A stretch of 64,000 nt of DNA, from NCBI GenBank assembly GCA_930367205.1, contig OV884012.1:32460796-32524795 (forward strand). Direction: 5' to 3'. Origin of the DNA: Acanthosoma haemorrhoidale. Taxonomy: Eukaryota > Arthropoda > Insecta > Hemiptera > Acanthosomatidae. A program made the translations under genes and the position numbers. Positions 22,707 through 37,700 of this stretch are shown here, in pieces. The notes under the pieces are model-generated. The model had not been told where the DNA came from. It was given only the letters and a program-made list of their open reading frames with translations, and made no database searches. The number at the start of each line of letters is the position of its first letter. Position 1 is the stretch's first letter.

Positions 22707-25700
22707 GTGCTCCATTAGTAGGGCTGTCTGCAGTTCCTGACAATTTTTTTCATTACGATCTCGGTCTCTCCTTGTTCCTCCAATCATCCTTTACAGAAAT
22801 TTAATTTCGGCAGCGGTGATTCTGCTCTTCGGTTAAATTTTTATTATCCAATTCTCAGCTCCATACAAAAGTATGGGCAGATATACTGTCTTGAAGATGT
22901 GTAGCTTCACATCTTTGCCTACTTATCTCCTATCTACCACAGTGGGTAATATGTGGCACAACTGAATGGTTTAAGAATACGCAGCTTGATTGACGTCTTT
23001 GTATAAATGGGAGTAAGTAGTGTTAACAACAGATTACATATAACGCAAAACTAAATACACACTGACACAATATCAACCATACAGACAGTTAATGACTACA
23101 CACATTACAAACGATTGACATACTGATGTAGATAAGATGGGAGCCAGTTTAGCAAAAAAACAGCCTGGCCAACATATACACCTGTAGGGACATTAAGAAA
23201 ACGAAATGAGAATCGAAAGATGATTTTATTCTTTTTTCGTTTTTTTCATGTTCCAAACGATTGGCCCGCAAGAAGGGGATCGGGGAACCGACTGTCCTGT
23301 TGGACAGGAGGAGACCCCCGGTTGCCAAGCGCCTACCACCACGTCCAGGACTTGTTCCTACGTGCGGGCTGGACATTGCTGTGTACTCAGAAATGACTAA
23401 CGGTGGAGGCTAGGGGGGTAACGGGGCAGTATATACACAGACGCTATTCCCACAATGGAACAACTTAATAGTTTAAGAATACGCAGCTTGATTGACGTCT
23501 TTTTATCAATTGGATTAAGTAGTAGAAACAACAGACGACATAATACGCATAACTAAATACTTCTTCTTCTATAGGTTCCCCCTTTAGTGCCTCTCAGTGT
23601 AGAGGAGCATCCAGCCGGGAATTCTATTCTTCGTTATTACCAGGTGATTTCCACGCTTGTCGGAGCCCTTTCGTTTCGCCTTACTGAGTCGTTTATCGAA
23701 GCAGAGATAGGGCATTCTAGGGCGACCCTAAGTCTTTTGCCATCAGGGACATATTCCATGGTCTTTGGAGGATCTCTGTGGTCATCGCATCCTGATAACA
23801 TGGCCGAACCACTTTATCTGACGAGTTTCTAGGTGCTCCATTAGTAGGGCTGTCTGCAGTTCCTGACAATTTTTTTCATTACGATCTCGGTCTCTCCTTG
23901 TTCCTCCAATCATCCTTTACAGAAATTTAATTTCGGCAGCGGTGATTCTGCTCTTCGGTTAAATTTTTATTATCCAATTCTCAGCTCCATACAAAAGTAT
24001 GGGCAGATATACTGTCTTGAAGATGTGTAGCTTCACATCTTTGCCTACTTATCTCCTATCTACCACAGTGGGTAATATGTGGCACAACTGAATGGTTTAA
24101 GAATACGCAGCTTGATTGACGTCTTTGTATAAATGGGAGTAAGTAGTGTTAACAACAGATTACATATAACGCAAAACTAAATACACACTGACACAATATC
24201 AACCATACAGACAGTTAATGACTACACACATTACAAACGATTGACATACTGATGTAGATAAGATGGGAGCCAGTTTAGCAAAAAAACAGCCTGGCCAACA
24301 TATACACCTGTAGGGACATTAAGAAAACGAAATGAGAATCGAAAGATGATTTTATTCTTTTTTCGTTTTTTTCATGTTCCAAACGATTGGCCCGCAAGAA
24401 GGGGATCGGGGAACCGACTGTCCTGTTGGACAGGAGGAGACCCCCGGTTGCCAAGCGCCTACCACCACGTCCAGGACTTGTTCCTACGTGCGGGCTGGAC
24501 ATTTCTGTGTACTCAGAAATGACTAACGGTGGAGGCTAGGGTGGTAACGGGGCAGTATATACACAGACGCTATTCCCACAATGGAACAACTTAATAGTTT
24601 AAGAATACGCAGCTTGATTGACGTCTTTTTATCAATTGGATTAAGTAGTAGAAACAACAGACGACATAATACGCATAACTAAATACTTCTTCTTCTATAG
24701 GTTCCCCCTTTAGTGCCTCTCAGTGTAGAGGAGCATCCAGCCGGGAATTCTATTCTTCGTTATTACCAGGTGATTTCCACGCTTGTCGGAGCCCTTTTGT
24801 TTCGCCTTACTGAGTCGTTTATCGAAGCAGAGATAGGGCATTCTAGGGCGACCCTAAGTCTTTTGCCATCAGGGACATATTCCATGGTCTTTGGAGGATC
24901 TCTGTGGTCATCGCATCCTGATAACATGGCCGAACCACTTTATCTGACGAGTTTCTAGGTGCTCCATTAGTAGGGCTGTCTGCAGTTCCTGACAATTTTT
25001 TTCATTACGATCTCGGTCTCTCCTTGTTCCTCCAATCATCCTTTACAGAAATTTAATTTCGGCAGCGGTGATTCTGCTCTTCGGTTAAATTTTTATTATC
25101 CAATTCTCAGCTCCATACAAAAGTATGGGCAGATATACTGTCTTGAAGATGTGTAGCTTCACATCTTTGCCTACTTATCTCCTATCTACCACAGTGGGTA
25201 ATATGTGGCACAACTGAATGGTTTAAGAATACGCAGCTCTATTGACGTCTTTGTATAAATGGGAGTAAGTAGTGTTAACAACAGATTACATATAACGCAA
25301 AACTAAATACACACTGACACAATATCAACCATACAGACAGTTAATGACTACACACATTACAAACGATTGACATACTGATGTAGATAAGATGGGAGCCAGT
25401 TTAGCAAAAAAACAGCCTGGCCAACATATACACCTGTAGGGACATTAAGAAAACGAAATGAGAATCGAAAGATGATTTTATTCTTTTTTCGTTTTTTTCA
25501 TGTTCCAAACGATTGGCCCGCAAGAAGGGGATCGGGGAACCGACTGTCCTGTTGGACAGGAGGAGACCCCCGGTTGCCAAGCGCCTACCACCACGTCCAG
25601 GACTTGTTCCTACGTGCGGGCTGGACATTTCTGCGTACTCAGAAATGACTAACGGTGGAGGCTAGGGGGGTAACGGGGCAGTATATACACAGACGCTATT

Positions 25701-27599
25701 CCCACAATGGAACAACTTAATAGTTTAAGAATACGCAGCTTGATTGACGTCTTTTTATCAATTGGATTAAGTAGTAGAAACAACAGACGACATAATACGC
25801 ATAACTAAATATATCTTCTTCTATAGGTTCCCCCTTTAGTGCCTCTCAGTGTAGAGGAGCATCCAGCCGGGAATTCTATTCTTCGTTATTACCAGGTGAT
25901 TTCCACGCTTCTCGGAGCCCTTTCGTTTCGCCTTACTGAGTCGTTTATCGAAGCAGAGATAGGGCATTCTAGGGCGACCCTAAGTCTTTTGCCATCAGGG
26001 ACATATTCCATGGTCTTTGGAGGATCTCTGTGGTCATCGCATCCTGATAACATGGCCGAACCACTTTATCTGACGAGTTTCTAGGTGCTCCATTAGTAGG
26101 GCTGTCTGCAGTTCCTGACAATTTTTTTCATTACGATCTCGGTCTCTCCTTGTTCCTCCAATCATCCTTTACAGAAATTTAATTTCGGCAGCGGTGATTC
26201 TGCTCTTCGGTTAAATTTTTATTATCCAATTCTCAGCTCCATACAAAACTATGGGCAGATATACTGTCTTGAAGATGTGTAGCTTCACATCTTTGCCTAC
26301 TTATCTCCTATCTACCACAGTGGGTAATATGTGGCACAACTGAATGGTTTAAGAATACGCAGCTCTATTGACGTCTTTGTATAAATGGGAGTAAGTAGTG
26401 TTAACAACAGATTACATATAACGCAAAACTAAATACACACTGACACAATATCAACCATACAGACAGTTAATGACTACACACATTACAAACGATTGACATA
26501 CTGATGTAGATAAGATGGGAGCCATTTTAGCAAAAAAACAGCCTGGCCAACATATACACCTGTAGGGACATTAAGAAAACGAAATGAGAATCGAAAGATG
26601 ATTTTATTCTTTTTTCGTTTTTTTCATGTTCCAAACGATTGGCCCGCAAGAAGGGGATCGGGGAACCGACTGTCCTGTTGGACAGGAGGAGACCCCCGGT
26701 TGCCAAGCGCCTACCACCACGTCCAGGACTTGTTCCTACGTGCGGGCTGGACATTTCTGTGTACTCAGAAATGACTAACGGTGGAGGCTAGGGGGGTAAC
26801 GGGGCAGTATATACACAGACGCTATTCCCACAATGGAACAACTTAATAGTTTAAGAATACGCAGCTTGATTGACGTCTTTTTATCAATTGGATTAAGTAG
26901 TAGAAACAACAGACGACATAATACGCATAACTAAATACTTCTTCTTCTATAGGTTCCCCCTTTAGTGCCTCTCAGTGTAGAGGAGCATCCAGCCGGGAAT
27001 TCTATTCTTCGTTATTACCAGGTGATTTCCACGCTTGTCGGAGCCCTTTCGTTTCGCCTTACTGAGTCGTTTATCGAAGCAGAGATAGGGCATTCTAGGG
27101 CGACCCTAAGTCTTTTGCCATCAGGGACATATTCCATGGTCTTTGGAGGATCTCTGTGGTCATCGCATCCTGATAACATGGCCGAACCACTTTATCTGAC
27201 GAGTTTCTAGGTGCTCCATTAGTAGGGCTGTCTGCAGTTCCTGACAATTTTTTTCATTACGATCTCGGTCTCTCCTTGTTCCTCCAATCATCCTTTACAG
27301 AAATTTAATTTCGGCAGCGGTGATTCTGCTCTTCGGTTAAATTTTTATTATCCAATTCTCAGCTCCATACAAAAGTATGGGCAGATATACTGTCTTGAAG
27401 ATGTGTAGCTTCACATCTTTGCCTACTTATCTCCTATCTACCACAGTGGGTAATATGTGGCACAACTGAATGGTTTAAGAATACGCAGCTCTATTGACGT
27501 CTTTGTATAAATGGGAGTAAGTAGTGTTAACAACAGATTACATATAACGCAAAACTAAATACACACTGACACAATATCAACCATACAGACAGTTAATGA

Positions 27600-30500
27600 C
27601 TACACACATTACAAACGATTGACATACTGATGTAGATAAGATGGGAGCCTGTTTAGCAAAAAAACAGCCTGGCCAACATATACACCTGTAGGGACATTAA
27701 GAAAACGAAATGAGAATCGAAAGATGATTTTATTCTTTTTTCGTTTTTTTCATGTTCCAAACGATTGGCCCGCAAGAAGGGGATCGGGGAACCGACTGTC
27801 CTGTTGGACAGGAGGAGACCCCCGGTTGCCAAGCGCCTACCACCACGTCCAGGACTTGTTCCTACGTGCGGGCTGGACATTTCTGTGTACTCAGAAATGA
27901 CTAACGGTGGAGGCTAGGGGGGTAACGGGGCAGTATATACACAGACGCTATTCCCACAATGGAACAACTTAATAGTTTAAGAATACGCAGCTTGATTGAC
28001 GTCTTTTTATCAATTGGATTAAGTAGTAGAAACAACAGACGACATAATACGCATAACTAAATACTTCTTCTTCTATAGGTTCCCCCTTTAGTGCCTCTCA
28101 GTGTAGAGGAGCATCCAGCCGGGAATTCTATTCTTCGCTATTACCAGGTGATTTCCACGCTTGTCGGAGCCCTTTCGTTTCGCCTTACTGAGTCGTTTAT
28201 CGAAGCAGAGATAGGGCATTCTAGGGCGACCCTAAGTCTTTTGCCATCAGGGACATATTCCATGGTCTTTGGAGGATCTCTGTGGTCATCGCATCCTGAT
28301 AACATGGCCGAACCACTTTATCTGACGAGTTTCTAGGTGCTCCATTAGTAGGGCTGTCTGCAGTTCCTGACAATTTTTTTCATTACGATCTCGGTCTCTC
28401 CTTGTTCCTCCAATCATCCTTTACAGAAATTTAATTTCGGCAGCGGTGATTCTGCTCTTCGGTTAAATTTTTATTATCATATTCTCAGCTCCATACAAAA
28501 GTATGGGCAGATATACTGTCTTGAAGATGTGTAGCTTCACATCTTTGCCTACTTATCTCCTATCTACCACAGTGGGTAATATGTGGCACAACTGAATGGT
28601 TTAAGAATACGCAGCTTGATTGACGTCTTTGTATAAATGGGAGTAAGTAGTGTTAACAACAGATTACATATAACGCAAAACTAAATACACACTGACACAA
28701 TATCAACCATACAGACAGTTAATGACTACACACATTACAAACGATTGACATACTGATGTAGATAAGATGGGAGCCAGTTTAGCAAAAAAACAGCCTGGCC
28801 AACATATACACCTGTAGGGACATTAAGAAAACGAAATGAGAATCGAAAGATGATTTTATTCTTTTTTCGTTTTTTTCATGTTCCAAACGATTGGCCCGCA
28901 AGAAGGGGATCGGGGAACCGACTGTCCTGTTGGACAGGAGGAGACCCCCGGTTGCCAAGCGCCTACCACCACGTCCAGGACTTGTTCCTACGTGCGGGCT
29001 GGACATTTCTGTGTACTCAGAAATGACTAACGGTGGAGGCTAGGGGGGTAACGGGGCAGTATATACACAGACGCTATTCCCACAATAGAACAACTTAATA
29101 GTTTAAGAATACGCAGCTTGATTGACGTCTTTTTATCAATTGGATTAAGTAGTAGAAACAACAGACGACATAATACGCATAACTAAATACTTCTTCTTCT
29201 ATAGGTTCCCCCTTTAGTGCCTCTCAGTGTAGAGGAGCATCCAGCCGGGAATTCTATTCTTCGTTATTACCAGGTGATTTCCACGCTTGTCGGAGCCCTT
29301 TCGTTTCGCCTTACTGAGTCGTTTATCGAAGCAGAGATAGGGCATTCTAGGGCGACCCTAAGTCTTTTGCCATCAGGGACATATTCCATGGTCTTTGGAG
29401 GATCTCTGTGGTCATCGCATCCTGATAACATGGCCGAACCACTTTATCTGACGAGTTTCTAGGTGCTCCATTAGTAGGGCTGTCTGCAGTTTCTGACAAT
29501 TTTTTTCATTACGATCTCGGTCTCTCCTTGTTCCTCCAATCATCCTTTACAGAAATTTAATTTCGGCAGTGGTGATTCTGCTCTTCGGTTAAATTTTTAT
29601 TATCCAATTCTAAGCTCCATACAAAAGTATGGGCAGATATACTGTCTTGAAGATGTGTAGCTTCACATCTTTGCCTACTTATCTCCTATCTACCACAGTG
29701 GGTAATATGTGGCACAACTGAATGGTTTAAGAATACGCAGCTTGATTGACGTCTTTGTATAAATGGGAGTAAGTAGTGTTAACAACAGATTACATATAAC
29801 GCAAAACTAAATACACACTGACACAATATCAACCATACAGACAGTTAATGACTACACACATTACAAACGATTGACATACTGATGTAGATAAGATGGGAGC
29901 CAGTTTAGCAAAAAAACAGCCTGGCCAACATATACACCTGTAGGGACATTAAGAAAACGAAATGAGAATCGAAAGATGATTTTATTCTTTTTTCGTTTTT
30001 TTCATGTTCCAAACGATTGGCCCGCAAGAAGGGGATCGGGGAACCGACTGTCCTGTTGGACAGGAGGAGACCCCCGGTTGCCAAGCGCCTACCACCACGT
30101 CCAGGACTTGTTCCTACGTGCGGGCTGGACATTTCTGTGTACTCAGAAATGACTAACGGTGGAGGCTAGGGGGGTAACGGGGCAGTATATACACAGACGC
30201 TATTCCCACAATGGAACAACTTAATAGTTTAAGAATACGCAGCTTGATTGACGTCTTTTTATCAATTGGATTAAGTAGTAGAAACAACAGACGACATAAT
30301 ACGCATAACTAAATACTTCTTCTTCTATAGGTTCCCCCTTTAGTGCCTCTCAGTGTAGAGGAGCATCCAGCCGGGAATTCTATTCTTCGTTATTACCAGG
30401 TGATTTCCACGCTTGTCGGAGCCCTTTCGTTTCGCCTTACTGAGTCGTTTATCGAAGCAGAGATAGGGCATTCTAGGGCGACCCTAAGTCTTTTGCCATC

Positions 30501-33500
30501 AGGGACATATTCCATGGTCTTTGGAGGATCTCTGTGGTCATCGCATCCTGATAACATGGCCGAACCACTTTATCTGACGAGTTTCTAGGTGCTCCATTAG
30601 TAGGGCTGTCTGCAGTTCCTGACAATTTTTTTCATTACGATCTCGGTCTCTCCTTGTTCCTCCAATCATCCTTTACAGAAATTTAATTTCGGCAGCGGTG
30701 ATTCTGCTCTTCGGTTAAATTTTTATTATCCAATTCTCAGCTCCATACAAAAGTATGGGCAGATATACTGTCTTGAAGATGTGTAGCTTCACATCTTTGC
30801 CTACTTATCTCCTATCTACCACAGTGGGTAATATGTGGCACAACTGAATGGTTTAAGAATACGCAGCTCTATTGACGTCTTTGTATAAATGGGAGTAAGT
30901 AGTGTTAACAACAGATTACATATAACGCAAAACTAAATACACACTGACACAATATCAACCATACAGACAGTTAATGACTACACACATTACAAACGATTGA
31001 CATACTGATGTAGATAAGATGGGAGCCAGTTTAGCAAAAAAACAGCCTGGCCAACACATACACCTGTAGGGACATTAAGAAAACGAAATGAGAATCGAAA
31101 GATGATTTTATTCATTTTTCGTTTTTTTCATGTTCCAAACGATTGGCCCGCAAGAAGGGGATCGGGGAACCGACTGTCCTGTTGGACAGGAGGAGACCCC
31201 CGGTTGCCAAGCGCCTACCACCACGTCCAGGACTTGTTCCTACGTGCGGGCTGGACATTTCTGTGTACTCAGAAATGACTAACGGTGGAGGCTAGGGGGG
31301 TAACGGGGCAGTATATACACAGACGCTATTCCCACAATGGACAACTTAATAGTTTAAGAATACGCAGCTTGATTGACGTCTTTTTATCAATTGGATTAAG
31401 TAGTAGAAACAACAGACGACATAATACGCATAACTAAATACTTCTTCTTCTATAGGTTCCCCCTTTAGTGCCTCTCAGTGTAGAGGAGCATCCAGCCGGG
31501 AATTCTATTCTTCGTTATTACCAGGTGATTTCCACGCTTGTCGGAGCCCTTTCGTTTCGCCTTACTGAGTCGTTTATCGAAGCAGAGATAGGGCATTCTA
31601 GGGCGACCCTAATTCTTTTGCCATCAGGGACATATTCCATGGTCTTTGGAGGATCTCTGTGGTCATCGCATCCTGATAACATGGCCGAACCACTTTATCT
31701 GACGAGTTTCTAGGTGCTCCATTAGTAGGGCTGTCTGCAGTTTCTGACAATTTTTTTCATTACGATCTCGGTCTCTCCTTGTTCCTCCAATCATCCTTTA
31801 CAGAAATTTAATTTCGGCAGTGGTGATTCTGCTCTTCGGTTAAATTTTTATTATCCAATTCTAAGCTCCATACAAAAGTATGGGCAGATATACTGTCTTG
31901 AAGATGTGTAGCTTCACATCTTTGCCTACTTATCTCCTATCTACCACAGTGGGTAATATGTGGCACAACTGAATGGTTTAAGAATACGCAGCTTGATTGA
32001 CGTCTTTGTATAAATGGGAGTAAGTAGTGTTAACAACAGATTACATATAACGCAAAACTAAATACACACTGACACAATATCAACCATACAGACAGTTAAT
32101 GACTACACACATTACAAACGATTGACATACTGATGTAGATAAGATGGGAGCCAGTTTAGCAAAAAAACAGCCTGGCCAACATATACACCTGTAGGGACAT
32201 TAAGAAAACGAAATGAGAATCGAAAGATGATTTTATTCTTTTTTCGTTTTTTTCATGTTCCAAACGATTGGCCCGCAAGAAGGGGATCGGGGAACCGACT
32301 GTCCTGTTGGACAGGAGGAGACCCCCGGTTGCCAAGCGCCTACCACCACGTCCAGGACTTGTTCCTACGTGCGGGCTGGACATTGCTGTGTACTCAGAAA
32401 TGACTAACGGTGGAGGCTAGGGGGGTAACGGGGCAGTATATACACAGACGCTATTCCCACAATGGAACAACTTAATAGTTTAAGAATACGCAGCTTGATT
32501 GACGTCTTTTTATCAATTGGATTAAGTAGTAGAAACAACAGACGACATAATACGCATAACTAAATACTTCTTCTTCTATAGGTTCCCCCTTTAGTGCCTC
32601 TCAGTGTAGAGGATCATCCAGCCGGGAATTCTATTCTTCGTTATTACCAGGTGATTTCCACGCTTGTCGGAGCCCTTTCGTTTCGCCTTACTGAGTCGTT
32701 TATCGAAGCAGAGATAGGGCATTCTAGGGCGACCCTAAGTCTTTTGCCATCAGGGACATATTCCATGGTCTTTGGAGGATCTCTGTGGTCATCGCATCCT
32801 GATAACATGGCCGAACCACTTTATCTGACGAGTTTCTAGGTGCTCCATTAGTAGGGCTGTCTGCAGTTCCTGACAATTTTTTTCATTACGATCTCGGTCT
32901 CTCCTTGTTCCTCCAATCATCCTTTACAGAAATTTAATTTCGGCCGCGGTGATTCTGCTCTTCGGTTAAATTTTTATTATCCAATTCTCAGCTCCATACA
33001 AAAGTATGGGCAGATATACTGTCTTGAAGATGTGTAGCTTCACATCTTTGCCTACTTATCTCCTATCTACCACAGTGGGTAATATGTGGCACAACTGAAT
33101 GGTTTAAGAATACGCAGCTTGATTGACGTCTTTGTATAAATGGGAGTAAGTAGTGTTAACAACAGATTACATATAACGCAAAACTAAATACACACTGACA
33201 CAATATCAACCATACAGACAGTTAATGACTACACACATTACAAACGATTGACATACTGATGTAGATAAGATGGGAGCCAGTTTAGCAAAAAAACAGCCTG
33301 GCCAACATATACACCTGTAGGGACATTAAGAAAACGAAATGAGAATCGAAAGATGATTTTATTCTTTTTTCGTTTTTTTCATGTTCCAAACGATTGGCCC
33401 GCAAGAAGGGGATCGGGGAACCGACTGTCCTGTTGGACAGGAGGAGACCCCCGGTTGCCAAGCGCCTACCACCACGTCCAGGACTTGTTCCTACGTGCGG

Positions 33501-36500
33501 GCTGGACATTGCTGTGTACTCAGAAATGACTAACGGTGGAGGCTAGGGGGGTAACGGGGCAGTATATACACAGACGCTATTCCCACAATGGAACAACTTA
33601 ATAGTTTAAGAATACGCAGCTTGATTGACGTCTTTTTATCAATTGGATTAAGTAGTAGAAACAACAGACGACATAATACGCATAACTAAATACTTCTTCT
33701 TCTATAGGTTCCCCCTTTAGTGCCTCTCAGTGTAGAGGAGCATCCAGCCGGGAATTCTATTCTTCGTTATTACCAGGTGATTTCCACGCTTGTCGGAGCC
33801 CTTTCGTTTCGCCTTACTGAGTCGTTTATCGAAGCAGAGATAGGGCATTCTAGGGCGACCCTAAGTCTTTTGCCATCAGGGACATATTCCATGGTCTTTG
33901 GAGGATCTCTGTGGTCATCGCATCCTGATAACATGGCCGAACCACTTTATCTGACGAGTTTCTAGGTGCTCCATTAGTAGGGCTGTCTGCAGTTCCTGAC
34001 AATTTTTTTCATTACGATCTCGGTCTCTCCTTGTTCCTCCAATCATCCTTTACAGAAATTTAATTTCGGCAGCGGTGATTCTGCTCTTCGGTTAAATTTT
34101 TATTATCCAATTCTCAGCTCCATACAAAAGTATGGGCAGATATACTGTCTTGAAGATGTGTAGCTTCACATCTTTGCCTACTTATCTCCTATCTACCACA
34201 GTGGGTAATATGTGGCACAACTGAATGGTTTAAGAATACGCAGCTCTATTGACGTCTTTGTATAAATGGGAGTAAGTAGTGTTAACAACAGATTACATAT
34301 AACGCAAAACTAAATACACACTGACACAATATCAACCATACAGACAGTTAATGACTACACACATTACAAACGATTGACATACTGATGTAGATAAGATGGG
34401 AGCCAGTTTAGCAAAAAAACAGCCTGGCCAACATATACACATGTAGGGACATTAAGAAAACGAAATGAGAATCGAAAGATGATTTTATTCTTTTTTCGTT
34501 TTTTTCATGTTCCAAACGATTGGCCCGCAAGAAGGGGATCGGGGAACCGACTGTCCTGTTGGACAGGAGGAGACCCCCGGTTGCCAAGCGCCTACCACCA
34601 CGTCCAGGACTTGTTCCTACGTGCGGGCTGGACATTTCTGTGTACTCAGAAATGACTAACGGTGGAGGCTAGGGTGGTAACGGGGCAGTATATACACAGA
34701 CGCTATTCCCACAATGGAACAACTTAATAGTTTAAGAATACGCAGCTTGATTGACGTCTTTTTATCAATTGGATTAAGTAGTAGAAACAACAGACGACAT
34801 AATACGCATAACTAAATACTTCTTCTTCTATAGGTTCCCCCTTTAGTGCCTCTCAGTGTAGAGGAGCATCCAGCCGGGAATTCTATTCTTCGTTATTACC
34901 AGGTGATTTCCACGCTTGTCGGAGCCCTTTTGTTTCGCCTTACTGAGTCGTTTATCGAAGCAGAGATAGGGCATTCTAGGGCGACCCTAAGTCTTTTGCC
35001 ATCAGGGACATATTCCATGGTCTTTGGAGGATCTCTGTGGTCATCGCATCCTGATAACATGGCCGAACCACTTTATCTGACGAGTTTCTAGGTGCTCCAT
35101 TAGTAGGGCTGTCTGCAGTTCCTGACAATTTTTTTCATTACGATCTCGGTCTCTCCTTGTTCCTCCAATCATCCTTTACAGAAATTTAATTTCGGCAGCG
35201 GTGATTCTGCTCTTCGGTTAAATTTTTATTATCCAATTCTCAGCTCCATACAAAAGTATGGGCAGATATACTGTCTTGAAGATGTGTAGCTTCACATCTT
35301 TGCCTACTTATCTCCTATCTACCACAGTGGGTAATATGTGGCACAACTGAATGGTTTAAGAATACGCAGCTCTATTGACGTCTTTGTATAAATGGGAGTA
35401 AGTAGTGTTAACAACAGATTACATATAACGCAAAACTAAATACACACTGACACAATATCAACCATACAGACAGTTAATGACTACACACATTACAAACGAT
35501 TGACATACTGATGTAGATAAGATGGGAGCCAGTTTAGCAAAAAAACAGCCTGGCCAACATATACACCTGTAGGGACATTAAGAAAACGAAATGAGAATCG
35601 AAAGATGATTTTATTCTTTTTTCGTTTTTTTCATGTTCCAAACGATTGGCCCGCAAGAAGGGGATCGGGGAACCGACTGTCCTGTTGGACAGGAGGAGAC
35701 CCCCGGTTGCCAAGCGCCTACCACCACGTCCAGGACTTGTTCCTACGTGCGGGCTGGACATTTCTGCGTACTCAGAAATGACTAACGGTGGAGGCTAGGG
35801 GGGTAACGGGGCAGTATATACACAGACGCTATTCCCACAATGGAACAACTTAATAGTTTAAGAATACGCAGCTTGATTGACGTCTTTTTATCAATTGGAT
35901 TAAGTAGTAGAAACAACAGACGACATAATACGCATAACTAAATATATCTTCTTCTATAGGTTCCCCCTTTAGTGCCTCTCAGTGTAGAGGAGCATCCAGC
36001 CGGGAATTCTATTCTTCGTTATTACCAGGTGATTTCCACGCTTCTCGGAGCCCTTTCGTTTCGCCTTACTGAGTCGTTTATCGAAGCAGAGATAGGGCAT
36101 TCTAGGGCGACCCTAAGTCTTTTGCCATCAGGGACATATTCCATGGTCTTTGGAGGATCTCTGTGGTCATCGCATCCTGATAACATGGCCGAACCACTTT
36201 ATCTGACGAGTTTCTAGGTGCTCCATTAGTAGGGCTGTCTGCAGTTCCTGACAATTTTTTTCATTACGATCTCGGTCTCTCCTTGTTCCTCCAATCATCC
36301 TTTACAGAAATTTAATTTCGGCAGCGGTGATTCTGCTCTTCGGTTAAATTTTTATTATCCAATTCTCAGCTCCATACAAAAGTATGGGCAGATATACTGT
36401 CTTGAAGATGTGTAGCTTCACATCTTTGCCTACTTATCTCCTATCTACCACAGTGGGTAATATGTGGCACAACTGAATGGTTTAAGAATACGCAGCTCTA

Positions 36501-37700
36501 TTGACGTCTTTGTATAAATGGGAGTAAGTAGTGTTAACAACAGATTACATATAACGCAAAACTAAATACACACTGACACAATATCAACCATACAGACAGT
36601 TAATGACTACACACATTACAAACGATTGACATACTGATGTAGATAAGATGGGAGCCATTTTAGCAAAAAAACAGCCTGGCCAACATATACACATGTAGGG
36701 ACATTAAGAAAACGAAATGAGAATCGAAAGATGATTTTATTCTTTTTTCGTTTTTTTCATGTTCCAAACGATTGGCCCGCAAGAAGGGGATCGGGGAACC
36801 GACTGTCCTGTTGGACAGGAGGAGACCCCCGGTTGCCAAGCGCCTACCACCACGTCCAGGACTTGTTCCTACGTGCGGGCTGGACATTTCTGTGTACTCA
36901 GAAATGACTAACGGTGGAGGCTAGGGGGGTAACGGGGCAGTATATACACAGACGCTATTCCCACAATGGAACAACTTAATAGTTTAAGAATACGCAGCTT
37001 GATTGACGTCTTTTTATCAATTGGATTAAGTAGTAGAAACAACAGACGACATAATACGCATAACTAAATACTTCTTCTTCTATAGGTTCCCCCTTTAGTG
37101 CCTCTCAGTGTAGAGGAGCATCCAGCCGGGAATTCTATTCTTCGTTATTACCAGGTGATTTCCACGCTTGTCGGAGCCCTTTCGTTTCGCCTTACTGAGT
37201 CGTTTATCGAAGCAGAGATAGGGCATTCTAGGGCGACCCTAAGTCTTTTGCCATCAGGGACATATTCCATGGTCTTTGGAGGATCTCTGTGGTCATCGCA
37301 TCCTGATAACATGGCCGAACCACTTTATCTGACGAGTTTCTAGGTGCTCCATTAGTAGGGCTGTCTGCAGTTCCTGACAATTTTTTTCATTACGATCTCG
37401 GTCTCTCCTTGTTCCTCCAATCATCCTTTACAGAAATTTAATTTCGGCAGCGGTGATTCTGCTCTTCGGTTAAATTTTTATTATCCAATTCTCAGCTCCA
37501 TACAAAAGTATGGGCAGATATACTGTCTTGAAGATGTGTAGCTTCACATCTTTGCCTACTTATCTCCTATCTACCACAGTGGGTAATATGTGGCACAACT
37601 GAATGGTTTAAGAATACGCAGCTCTATTGACGTCTTTGTATAAATGGGAGTAAGTAGTGTTAACAACAGATTACATATAACGCAAAACTAAATACACACT
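27600..37700. repeat. Ten-unit block, copy 2 (one unit shorter, about 10.13 kb)
   Basis: The junction with copy 1 lies between about 27492 (still CAGCTCTATTG) and 27647 (GCCTGTTTAGC). Copy 1 has three consecutive units with the CATTGCTG variant (21.12, 22.25, 23.38 kb), while copy 2 has two (32.38, 33.51 kb), so one unit was lost here or gained there after duplication. Later private changes in copy 2 include GGATCATCC near 32.61, CGGCCGCGG near 32.94 and ACACATGTAGG near 34.44 and 36.69 kb. Confidence 0.85.
30834..31958. repeat. Length-variant unit, 1,125 bp (same deletion, duplicated)
   Basis: This unit carries the same missing A (about 31340-31342) and the same three linked substitutions (near 31.05, 31.11 and 31.61 kb) as the 1,125-bp unit at 19575. 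Four rare changes shared at exactly the block spacing are strong evidence of common descent by block duplication. Confidence 0.93.

Larger units (their letters stand above)
16300..27600. repeat. Ten-unit block, copy 1 (about 11.26 kb)
   Basis: At an offset of 11,259 bp this block matches the next one through the markers GCCTGTTTAGC (16.39 and 27.65 kb), TTATCATATTCTC, ACAATAGAAC, GTTTCTGACAA, the single-base deletion near 20.08 and 31.34 kb, and CATTGCTG. Beyond about 23.5 kb the offset becomes 10,133 bp, seen in CCTTTTGTTTCG (24.79 and 34.93 kb), CTTCTCGG (25.91 and 36.04 kb) and GCCATTTTAGC (26.52 and 36.65 kb), because one copy has one unit more. The first part overlaps copy 2 of the five-unit block, so the segment of about 16.4-19.5 kb exists three times in the window. 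Confidence 0.85.

Noticed and set aside
8200..37700. Assembly artefact as the explanation for the block duplications
   Set aside because: It cannot be excluded from sequence alone, but later private substitutions in the copies and the one-unit difference between the ten-unit blocks favour real duplications.
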